The notes under the pieces are model-generated. The model ran no database searches. It saw only the letters and a list, made by a program, of their open reading frames with translations, and was not told the DNA's origin. DNA of 64,000 nt, taken from Larix kaempferi (taxonomy: Eukaryota; Streptophyta; Pinopsida; Pinales; Pinaceae). The stretch is taken from positions 11,841,501 to 11,905,500 of the forward strand of contig BSBM01000092.1 of NCBI GenBank assembly GCA_027924585.1, in the 5' to 3' direction. Within the stretch, counting starts at the first letter, position 1. Each line of letters starts with the position of its first letter. Made by a program: the position numbers and the translations under genes. This document shows, in pieces, positions 24,601 to 36,600 of the stretch.

Positions 24601-27600
24601 TTTGTTAAATGACCTAAATGTGCAAGCAATTGTTCGTTTTATGATTTATAGTTCATTTTAAACAGTTTGCCACATCAGGAATAATATACCAAGCAGATGC
24701 TGTGAACATGACTAAATCAACAAGATAATAATCCACAGTCAGTGATAACATATCCATAGATCATACAACATCATCATAGTAATAATCATCATATACCATC
24801 TGAAACACTGCTGCAATACATCTCTGAGCACTGAACTGAAACTGTATGGGATAAAGGGGTCACATCGGTCATCAAATCTGAACTCTCAAGGCTCAGCCTT
24901 GACATAAGGTCAAACATAAGTCTCAATAATATACTGCTCTGATCATGAGTGATCACAAAATATACAATCATCATAGCCATGCTCTGAATAATGGAAGCTC
25001 TGGAATGTGCAGATATCTGCTAAGCAAGCATAGTAGCCCTGCTACTATGGTGTGATAACAACCCTAATCTTAGATCTGATTCTACATGCCATAAGTCACT
25101 CATGTAACCAAGTTGGACCAAATCTACATTGTTTAAACCTCTTGATCCAACCTATTTCTCATCTTGTGACTTCATCCATAGATCTAGGGTTTACCATACA
25201 CCTTACGTACTTCATCCACATTTGATTTGATTTGGTGTCTTGGTCTGATCTATCCTATCGGGAGTAGATCTGGGTCTCCCCCTTTGTTGTCTTGGGCTAG
25301 ATAACATAAAGTGAAGATTGCTATGATTGGCGTGACAACCATCCATTGGGAGTCGAGGCTATCTTGGTTGCACCTCTTTGGTTACCCATCCCCTCTGCCA
25401 TCCATGTTGGATCCATCTCTAGGGGCAACTACAAGTTAGGGGATAACAGGACCACCCCCCTTGGCTTCGCTAGGAGTAACCCTAGACGAAGGAGTCGAGT
25501 AATCAGTTGACAACACTTGACTCTCACTTGCCCCCAAGGACACACCTAGCGGCTTGAAGTTTTCCTTCTGCGTCCCCCCAGGTGTGTATTAAGCAGCAAC
25601 AATCATCACATTTCCCTAGGAGGTCTAGATTGAATTCGCTAGCCTTCATTAGCTAAGCTAGGGTCTCCCCCTTAGTCTTGCTTAGGCTTGATCTAAAGTG
25701 AAGAGTGCCTTGGTTAACGTGACACCCATCTTGCATTGGGAACCGTGGCATCTCTTGGGTCACCTCTTTAGTTGTCTACACCTCTACCATCCTGGATGGG
25801 ATACCTTTAGAGACAACTACAAGTTGTGTGATAACAGTACCTTCTAGGGACTTACTCTGCTTGGTTAATTGACCAGGAACCCTAGTTAATTGACTAGGGT
25901 GCCATCTTCCCTGAGAATGGGTCTCGCAGCTGCATTAACTTTAACAAATATTTCGTTCATTTCATTTATATTACAAGATTGTGAAAGCGAGCCTTCACAC
26001 CAAGCTCTACTACAACATCGGCACCTACTAGAACTTATTGTTTGACTTTTTATTTATACATCTTGCCTAATTTGTAAGCAACAGTCTAGTTTCATGGTGC
26101 ATACAGGGTATTGTAAGCATTTGCACCAATCTATGGTTCAAAACTTTTGACAATTTCTACAGTAGATTCCCCGTAGGCTGTGCAACATAGTTTTATGATG
26201 ACACCCCATTTCAACAGATACCATATCTCTTCTTCCATCCTATTGTTATAAGTTGATGATTTCTGATTTGTTCAACCATTGCACCTATTGACACTGTTTT
26301 TTAAATAAATATGTCCTGCATAGTTGTCAGAAAACATTAGTGGTTTGCTTTGAAATGTAGGTACATGAAAGAATAGCCCAATTTGAAAGATATTTGCTGT
26401 TTTTGTATCCCTGATGAGTCATATGTGATTTTACATTCTTTTGTACTTATCTCCAAAGGGAAATGGATAACTGAACATGGCTACCTTTCAGGGAAAGTGA
26501 AGGCCAGTTTCTATATGGAAACTACTGGGGGGAGGCTGAAGATCTGCATACTGTAATTCTGTATTTCGCTGGAAAGGAGCGTAAAGTGAACACTATCATT
26601 GGGCACAGTAAGGGTAATGTCTTCTAGCTTTAAATTTGGAGTTATTGCTATAGATTCCTAATAGTTCTAATACTGTTTCTACTAAAACTTGAGGGTTGCC
26701 ATTTTTCACCATCGTAAAAAGAAACTGCATCAGACACTAAATTGTCATTGGTTTTTCTTTTTGTACCCAATTAATCTGAACTTTTTTAGACCATAAAGAA
26801 AATCCTTTACCAGTAGACACTGTTGGATTTTAGAGATGCCAGGAAGAAGAGAATCTTTACAAAGAAACTGTGTATGAATGCTATTGCTGCTCACATGAAA
26901 CTTTAGTCAGCATAGCTGTTGGAGATAATGGTCATATTTAGAATTTAGATGTATTAGGACTTAGTCAAATAGTAAATGCTTGGCTGGCCTACTGCTCTTT
27001 ATCTTTTTATTTGTTGCAGAATTTGGGTTGGTTTTGGTTCCATTCGATTCTCTTCCTAACACTTGTGAATCTCAACAGTTGTCCTACAACAAGGCAAGAC
27101 CTTCTAACTCATCTAAGCAAACATTAAAAGACAAATTCATTTTGTGCAGATTCTATGCAACAAGTAGATTTGAAGAAAACAGTCCTATCATAAAATTTGA
27201 AATTTCTATTTGATGTTTTTGTGAGTTCTATGCAAGCCAGGGTAATTAGAAGAAAATACTGCTTTTAATCAAATTAATACTTGCAGAAAGAGACATGTTT
27301 TTGTCTAGATTCATTAAGTTGCAGAGATTGTTTAGACTGAGACATTTTAGTAGTCACTTCTAGATCCATGAAATCGCAGTACATGAAGGCTAATTTCACA
27401 TTTTCAGACACTAGTGACAAGGGCAGGTCATGTGAAGAGGATTGACACCCATTAGGGCACAATGAGACATAAGATAGAATGAACATTTAGGGAAAGTGCC
27501 AATGTCACCTCACACATGTTGATTTTTGGGTTAGGTTAGGGTTTTAAGAACAGAAACTTAAAATTTTGTACTTTAATGCAAAAATAAAATTCTAAACTAG

Positions 27601-30600
27601 TACTGAAACAAAATAGTACAGCAGTAGTAGTAAATTAAAACATAATTTTCATCTCTTTCAACTTCCAACACTCCCCAAGGATTACTGTGTTAAAGTTGAA
27701 GCACACATTTAACAATTGCAGATATATAATCAGCAGTAATAGATCTAACTAGCAACAAAAGAACAAGTCTTACTTGGTAAGATAGGACTTTCCTTATACT
27801 CAGAAATTTAACTTTCAGATTTGACTTTGCCTCTCAGAGGCAAGTCAATCAAATGAAACACCAACTGATCCTTACCTGAGGGTTTTGTACATATCTGTGA
27901 GAGAGAGATAATTGCTGTAGGATAGGGTTAGACAATTACAATAGAAGCTCCAAGATAAGATCCAGTAGGTATCCAACAATAGGTGGCGGTCACAAAAGAA
28001 AACTTTGGAACAGTGTAGGGACAACTCATAGCAGACTTAAGTAACAGTAGCTCCCTCCAAAGTGGACAGACCTCTCACTGGGATTAGCAGCAGTACCAGA
28101 CAAGTCTAAACAGACCTAAACAGTCCTTAGAAGGTGACGGCAGCCCTACATGACAAATGCAGCCATAGATCAGTCCACATAGGCAGTGGCTGTCCCAGAA
28201 CAGTCCACGGTGGCAGCACACAACCCAACACTACCCAAGCGACAAAAGGCAGTCCTAACACAGTCCACTAGGGCAGCGGCCTCCACAAAATGACAAGAGG
28301 CAGCCCTACACAGTCCACTAGGGCAGCGGCCTCCACAGAATGACAAGAGGCAACCCTAACACAGTCCACTAGGGCAGAGGCCTCCGGAAAATGACAAGAG
28401 GTAGACCTAACACAGTCCACTAGGGCAGCTGTCTCCACAAAATGAGCAGCAGCACCTTCAAAAGTAGCAGTGGCACCCTCATAAGATAACAGAAGCCTTA
28501 ATCAAGGTAGAGGCAGCCCTAAACAAGATAGCGGCAGCCCTAGAAAGACTCTAACAGGCAGCAGCCCTATCCTAGCAGATAGCGGCTCTCTCCTCAGTCC
28601 AAAACCAGTCCACGGCTCACACGTGGGGGAGTAATTTGCCTTCAAGAGTAACAGCCCTGATCAATAGCACAGAAAACAAGAGAGCGCCCAAGCACTAGAG
28701 GCAAGGATACCCTAGACGTCATCTAAATAAGACTGCAGAAAACCCTAGATCAGTCACCTAAAAATCAGAGCTGAGTTTCTTCTTCAAGATGTATTGACAA
28801 TGAAGAATTAGGTTTGTATTTATAACCTCTTAAAGACTTCTAGAAGGATACCCCTTCTAATTCTTCATTGACTTAGGGTTTCTCAAGACACCCTTTCTTT
28901 TAGGAGGGTTAACAAACATAAGGATATAACTTAATATTATAATGTCTTTAGGAGTGGGTAACAAGGACAAGTCAAAGGGTAGGGTGACATGCTCTAGGGG
29001 GGCGCTAGCACATAGGACCAACAAGGAGAGGTCAACACAAGACAAGGCTAACACAAGGTTAACCACCATAAATCAAGGAAGGATACACACCCCTCAAATC
29101 ACAAAACCAAGGATGTAACCACAAGGTGGGAAGACAACCCTTTTACCCACAAGACCAAGAACAACAAGGTGGGATGACAATCTAACCATAAGATCAAGGG
29201 TGAAATAACAAGGAGGGGATACAGGTCATTTATCTCTCTCAAATGTACGGGTGTTCCATATACTAACTGAAAGTTCTATCATCACCATATAAGGAAAGTC
29301 CACACTAGATGATGTGATCTTGTGGTCCTCCTCACTGCTCCTAAGGTCAAGTGCTAGTGATTCGATCAAGGGGTGGCCAGTCCCTTGAGAAGACAACCTA
29401 GATCAACCATCTCGAAGACCTAGGAGAGGAGGGCATCACACATCATCATCTTGGTTAACTGACCAAGATCCACTTGGTTAACTGACCAGGTATGTACCTA
29501 CAGGAACTGCTTGGTCCCAGACCAAGAATCTGCCTGGTCCCAGACCATAATGTCTTTGTCTTAGCTTGCAGGATCTACTTGGTCCTCGTGACCAAGAAAC
29601 TGTCTGGTCCCAGACCAGAATACCCTAGAGACAGATAGGGGCCCTAGCCACTTGCTAGGGACTTTGCCATGGCATCAACTTGCTTGGTCCCGGACCAAGA
29701 ATCCTAGTAGACTGTTGGGGGCCCTAGGGTACCTTCTAGGGACTTACTCTGCCTGGTTAACTGACTAGGAACCCTAGTTAACTGACTAGGGTGCCATCCT
29801 CCCTGAGAATGGGTCTCGCAGCTGCTTTAACTTTAAGAACACAGGCCCTCTCGCTTCATGCTAGTGCTTGCTAGCCTCAGTGGGGAATCCTATTGATCTG
29901 AAGTAAAAATATTCAACTGTACCCTTCAAAAATACTTTAAATCTACGATAAAATACCTGCTGCAATCATTAAAATCAGTTTAAAATTTTGCAACTAAACA
30001 CTTCAGAACAGCAAGTACAATTCAGATTTAAAGCTATGTATGTCAAATAAGCACTAATCTCATGTAAAATTGCAATAACTTACTTGAGATATGCAATTAA
30101 AAATTGCAGATCTTCAAGTATAAAACATGAAAATCAGTGAATTAACTTCTTAATTTTGCTTGTTTTTGATCGGTACATTAAATGCAATGGGCAGATAGTC
30201 AAAGATGAATATAAATCTGATTGGGTAGGGGATATGCGTGAGGACAATCAATTCAGAAAGTTCCACATCGATTTAACAAACTCATTTATAAACAAAAATT
30301 GGCCGCCAAAAGATTGTTACCTTTATTTCTGTTATCATGTGGATCTGCACAAGCAAAATTTGCACGATAATTATAGGCAGGCCAATCCTTGTCACGGTTG
30401 GCAAACATTTCCATTTAGACTGGTGCTTTTCCAATCACAGGGGGGTGTCCCTAGAAGTCATACACTACAAACTGATCTGAAAATATGTATATATAACACA
30501 GAAAATAGCATACTAAAACTCCTGCTTTGACTGTCCTAAAACAGTTAAAGAATGAGGGTTTTCCCAAATGATGAAATTCAACAGTTTAGAACAGGTTTCA

Positions 30601-33600
30601 GAAGTGATTATAACTAAAAATTGAATGAAACGAGGTGAAAAGAATTGCAGCTTGAGTGAATAAATGATTGAAACAAGAACACAGAACTATCGAGCATTTA
30701 GCAACAATTAAATCATTAGCATCCTATTACCCCTCAGATTGCATCAGGGTGATTCAGTGCACACTTATCATACCATTAAGAGTTGATCTTGTTGCATGTC
30801 CTTTTGAGCAGATGGTCAGATCTTGGTTACCCATGATCAGGGGAGCCTTTATCATTTGAGAGGTGGACAAGGTTGTATGGTATGCCAGATGTGTTGATAT
30901 TGTATCAATTGTACCTTCCACTAGACTGTGCTTGATGAACTATGTAAAGTATTTTTTTTAATTTTTTTTGTGTGGGTGGTTCTTTAAACCCTCCTGGTTT
31001 GTCATGGTAGGTGTTTCTAGGTTCTGTGTGCATGCTATTCCTGCCCTTATGGCTCGTTTTAACCATTCTCTATAGATCATCTATGATTAGGGTGGGCTTG
31101 TGGGGTGATAGGTCTATTGGGACAAATGACTTAGAGTTCCCCTAGGTCTTTTCACTTTACCTTTGTAAAATTTGTCCTATGTTATTGTAAAGGTTATACA
31201 GTTAGAGCACACTTCCCCTTTAGTCGTTAGCATGGATCTTTATCTATATTTCACATTTATATATATTTCACGTTTTCTTAAAATTATTGAGTGATACGAA
31301 GGACAGTTCATTTTTGACACAATGAGCCAATTTTTTAATTTTTAAAATTTTATTGTGAATTTTCCATTTTGGGGTGGGGAGTTGGGTTGATATATTTTTA
31401 TTTCCAGATGTGTTTGTGTTTCACATCCGTAGGATCATAGGGCAAGGCAAATCTAGAGGTTAGGGTTAGGGTACGTACATCCAGAAGTAGTTAAACACCA
31501 ACCTAGAAGTAGTTAAATAATTTAAACACTAAAAAATCCTTATAAATGCAATAAAAAATCCTAGACTTGCTTATGCATGAGCAGAGGACAACACTTGATT
31601 CTTTGCCAACATTGGCATGTAGAATTTTCAACCACAATAATTCCTTTGTTGCTTGTGTGGCTAAAACACTGTTCAAGTGCTTGACACAACAATAATATTA
31701 GATGGAATAAACTTTTGCTAAAATGTAATACTGCTCCAGTACAAAACATAGGATGGACTTGCTACTGTCAATGTCAGTTGTCCAACCAACATGATAGAAT
31801 CGTGAAGCTAGTATAAGTTCTGTCATTAAAGCTAATATAAAAGTCATTTGTTCCTTTCAAATAGTTGAAAATCTGTTAAGCTGCTTGACGATGCCAACAA
31901 CATGGATCTGGCATATATTCACCGACTGGACTCACTACGAATGCAATATCTGTCCCGATGCAATTGTAGACTATGGCACACATTAGAATCCTTTTAGAAT
32001 CCTTATGTCACGTTGGATAGATTAGATTTCAATTTCTTTAGTATCTCTTCAAATTTAACTGCAGTGTAATCCACCGTATACTTGAACACTTTTATGCCAA
32101 TACAACAATGGATTTCATCACAATATACATATTTAGTTTAGCAATTCCCTGCATCATGTTTTTTTTGCTGCTGCAAATGCAATTTACAAACTCTATTACC
32201 ATACTCTGTCACGGACATTGCCGCATGCGGCATTTTCATTGGATGGCTAGAGCTTGGAGTTAATAAAGTTCTCTTGCACTTCTTGTCTATTTTTCTTATG
32301 TTAAATATATGGCTTTGGTTGTAGAAGTAATTTAAGATGTAAAGTGAAAATATGTTTAAGTAAATATAATAAAATATGTATAAGTAAATAATTTTTTTCT
32401 TCTTCGAGTTATAAGTATTGCATGGTGATTGAAGCACTCTCTCTCTATAATACACATTGTTTTACTAACTAGATAGATACATTTTCAGCTTATGATATGT
32501 GCATTTTGTAGTAATTTTATTGCAGGTTTACTTTGAAGTCCTCCACTGGAGCACAAGACGTGATGCTTGGTGTTCCCCTATTTGCATGGGTATCCAGGGG
32601 GTAAATTTTGAGGCCATTTTGAGACCACCAACATTAACAAGTGATCTTGGTGTGTTTTGGGTTAGTTCTATGGACTGAACCAACATTCTGAGCTCAGCAG
32701 CCTTAGCTTTCCATTCTGGGTCAATTTTGGGGAAATGATCAGCATTCTGGGCACATTACAGCAGCAAGAGAGGCTTGAATCTTAAGTCTGGGCATTAATA
32801 AGTCAATTCTGGGCTGTGTCCTCCAATGTTGGGTGGTCTATGGCATACTTCAGAGCCTAAAACGAAGTTCTGGGCGGTTTTGAAAGCCATAGCAGCAGTT
32901 GAAGGAATCATCGCGAATTCTGGACAGCATGTTGCACCAAGCAGTGAAGATTCTGTGAATTCCGCTAGTGAAAATGGTGCTGTTGAGACTGGTGGTTGTC
33001 CACATGCCGCTGGCGCTATTAGGGAAGACATTAGTATTAATTTAGAACATCTTGAAAAGTTGACAAACGTGTTCACATCAGACATATTTCTTTGTGAATA
33101 TGGAGGAGATAATCTTGCTGCAAACTTCAGCAGGGAACTTGCAGACTATATAATCTAAATCATTGGTGTTTGTGGAGGTGATAAAGATTCCTTGCAAGGG
33201 TGGACCACGGATTTGGAGTTTGTTGGATAGACAGTGCTGTATGGCCATGCCATTTGAAATGGCTAGGGACGTTAATATTTTATCGGAAGAATAAAGTGAA
33301 CCCAACCACTTTTAGAAGGGCGAGAGTGTTGATTTTGAACAACAATTTTTTAGGATATTTTCCATGATCAATTCCAACCATATACATGTTCTAATATTTC
33401 AGATTTGAATCAACATGAGAGTGTTTTTGATACAGATTTGGGGCAGCCTAGTTTACCCTCTTTTAGGGAAGGTTTGGAAAATAATTTTCAGCCATTCTCT
33501 TCAATGACTAATTCTGGTTTGGGGAAACAAAATGATGTTATTATTGCAGATTTTGAACCTCCTTGCTCGCTCTTTCTCATGGAAAATTTAGAGCTGCATT

Positions 33601-36600
33601 CTAGGGATCATTTCGAGCCACAATTTTCATTTTATCTTGCTGATTCCTCTCATTTTTCATGGCTGTTTGATAAAGTAAATAACCCAGAATTTTTCCAGCC
33701 TTGAAGGTTTTCATTCAATGAAAAAAAATTAAGAAATCATCATGTGATTGAGGCTGGAAATGTTTTGGAGTAGGAATGTTTTAAGGGAAAATTTTTAAAC
33801 CGTCCCTCCCCATCCAAATTTCTGGAATTTTCATGGAATCCTTCATCTAACAACACTCATCTAAGTGTTGAACTTTTCATAGGACAACAACTCTATTTCT
33901 ATAGTGTTGCCACCGGATTGTGCACTTGGTTAACACAACAAAAATATCAAAGCTGCTCAGTGCGCCCCTGGGGGCAAGTCGCTGTCACCTAATCCTGACT
34001 CCTCCGTTTAGGCTAACTCCTAACGAAGCCAAGGGGGGTAGTCCCTATGGAATGTTTCTAAGGCTGTCAAGTTTTAGAAGGTTAATTAGATGCGGGTTGT
34101 TTTTAGAGTTGAATGTGAAATACTGCCCAAGCTCTGCAAAATAATATGTGATCAACAACATAAGATTTAAATCATTCACAACATAATTAAAATTGATAAA
34201 TAAAGCAAAACAACTACTCAGATCAGTGCCGTGGGGTCAAAATGCCAATGGAGTACTGCTGTTGTAGAGTGAAATGTTTTGCAGGATTGTTCTTGGTCAG
34301 TTTTAAATTATTAATGATGAAATTGATTTAAGGGAAGGGGAACTCCAGATATGCTGTGAGGTACGAGGAGTATGTCTGGAAATGAAACAAGAGTGGCTCC
34401 TCACGAAGACGTGTGGGCTGGATGGAGTCTCGGGGGGGATGTTCAACACTACACCAAACGAGGGTGTAGCCTGACGGGGCCCCGAGGTCACTTTCCAGTG
34501 GTTCCTGCTTCTTCTGAAGAATTTCCCCACACAAGTTCAATATCGTAGAGTCGGATTTCCGCTATGTTGAGGGTAGTTAATTCTATTAAGGTGAGTTTCT
34601 TAATTAAAATGTGGAGAGTTAAAAAAGGTGTTACAACTCGTTTCTGATTTTCCCAACGACCAGGAAATGCCCACAGAGGGAAAGAGCATACTCATAATTA
34701 GCAACCAAATGTTCGTTCCGATTAATCAAAAGTAAACAACTGAAATAAAATGATTGTAAGTGCGAAGTAAAGCAAATGAACCTGAAAAGATGTGATGCTA
34801 ATTACTAAGACTGTGTCACTTTCTGATCATCCACCACTAATCGACAAAGCCTTTAGGTGATGGCGAGAGCATACTTCATGGCAACGAGTCTGGTTCGTTT
34901 ATTACTTGCAAAAATGAAGAAAAACAAAAATGAAACTAACTAATTAAAGTATACAGCCTGTGAAGACGGGTTGCCTGCATGTGTTAAGAAATAAAACAAA
35001 AGTTAGAAAAAATCACTCCACGAAAAAGAGACTACGAATCCCCCCGGGGGGATGGGGTGTGGGCGTTGTGTAGTCCACCTGCTCTCTTTATTAAAATTAC
35101 TTACAATGCTTAAAATAAATACCACTTGGTCCTTTTAGACTTGGATCCAATGGTTTACAATGCTGGAAACTGAAAGTATGAAGAAAGAGGGTCTTCGGGG
35201 CCCTAGATGGCTTGTTTTTAGCGAAAATTTGCTAGAGTGCCTCTCTAATCTTTCATGTTTCTGCAAAAAACAGCAAGCAAACTTTGTTAGAAAATGATGG
35301 CAAACACAAATAAAAAAATAAAAAAATTTGAAATTTTATACTTAGAAAATTTTTGGAAAATTTACTAAGTGTAAGTACAAAATTTTCTAGTCTAGATCTA
35401 GTGAAATAGGAAAGCTTTTGAAGGACTTTAGATCTAGCTATTTAATCATGCTAAACTAAAATAGATTTAAATGATGAGCTTTGATAAAACGAATCTACTT
35501 CTTTAGCACTTTTAAAACAAAGAAATTTGAAAAGAGAGAAAGTTTTGATTTGAGAGATGGATGGAGCTCTTCAAGCCCAAGCTTGATCTCTTGTGTTGAC
35601 TTTGGAAACCCCTGCAAACAAAGTATTAGCTTCAAAAAATGTGCCGAAGAAAGGAGAAGGGACGACCGAGTTCGAATCCCCCTTCAGGCTTATGATCTGC
35701 ACAACTTATAAGAAAAACTTGCACAAAATGAGTTAGATCTAGTGTGTTTGAAGAAGAAAAATCAAAAGAGCCTAAATACAACCGAGTATAGTTGGATACT
35801 CCCAAATCTTTCAAAAGCAAAGCACAAGCAAGCAAATTAACATCTGCAAATTCTTACTCAAAGAACTACTAAGCTAGATCTACCAACAAAATTGAAACAA
35901 AAAGAGCTTAAACAATACAATATCACCTCATGAAAATATCATTCAACACAATGGCACATGGTGGACCTCCAAAGTCTCCAACTTGTATTCAAATAGCGTC
36001 AATATTACAAATGGGTAGAGGTTCTATGCATCCATCCAAAATGAGGAGCAAGACCCTGCTTTATATAAGAAAGAGGAAGAGGTGGGGGGCATCCATAAGG
36101 AGGGCGCATCTCTAGACGGGAGGAGAGATTTGCTCCTTGATTGGAGCCTTGACCCAAGTGATGTGTGATGAGATGGTAGTCACCTCATAAGAGGGGCGCC
36201 CTCATCACATAGTAAACTCCTCCCAACACTCACGAGCTGCCACATAATAAAGAAGTCGCCCAAGTAGAGAGGGCGCAACCTCCAAGAGATGACAACTCGC
36301 CTTGATTGAGATCTCAACCCAAATCACCAATATTTGATTGATATTTGCCTCCGATTTGATTTCCAACTCAACTACCTCTTCAATGAGACCAAATTCCCCT
36401 AAATTAGGAATTGGATTTTTGATTTTTCTCATATCTTTATTTTTTTGAATTAAATAATTCTCTTTTATTATTTTGGAGAGAATATTTATTTAAGTGAAAA
36501 AAATCACTTAGAACTTAGAAAAAGTGTGTTTAGGGGTGATATGGGTGCTCCGAGTTAGAAAACGAGCACCCCCATGGTGAATTTCACCTCCTAACCCATT

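Larger units (their letters stand above)
11701..26491 (+). other. Intron 2 of the hydrolase gene (14,791 bp)
   Basis: This GT-AG intron joins exons b and c through a split glycine codon. It contains a minus X LTR copy (from 12897), an RNase H relic, and a multi-level nest of W, X and Y elements ending near 26060. The stretches 11720-12896 and 26060-26491 show nothing recognisable. Confidence 0.85.
27671..29900 (-). repeat. Family Y element, minus copy
   Basis: The right-hand half is colinear, on the opposite strand, with 45150-45352 plus 57786-58529. It includes a mini-hairpin array (29450-29791), a GTGGGAAGAC/ACAAGGTGGG-rich segment (29110-29220) and a 50-bp tandem repeat (28261-28440). Ends are not defined; the right edge fades near 29900. 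Only short frames without recognisable domains are present. Confidence 0.65.

Noticed and set aside
29450-29791. Regularly spaced palindromic units suggesting a CRISPR array
   Set aside because: The spacing is irregular, repeats are not identical, the context is a plant intron and no cas genes exist. The units are hairpins in a transposable element.
30156-30530. 124-codon open frame on the plus strand
   Set aside because: It is the longest frame in its area but has no motif I can recognise, no splice context and no second copy in the window. It may be chance or a relic.
31461-31471. Telomere-like TTAGGGTTAGGG near 31460 (similar bits near 10100 and 27530)
   Set aside because: Only one or two units of a common plant AGGGTTT word are present, with no array.
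32138-32455. 105-codon minus open frame with Tyr/Ile/Lys-rich composition
   Set aside because: It lies in an AT-rich low-complexity stretch and has no domain.
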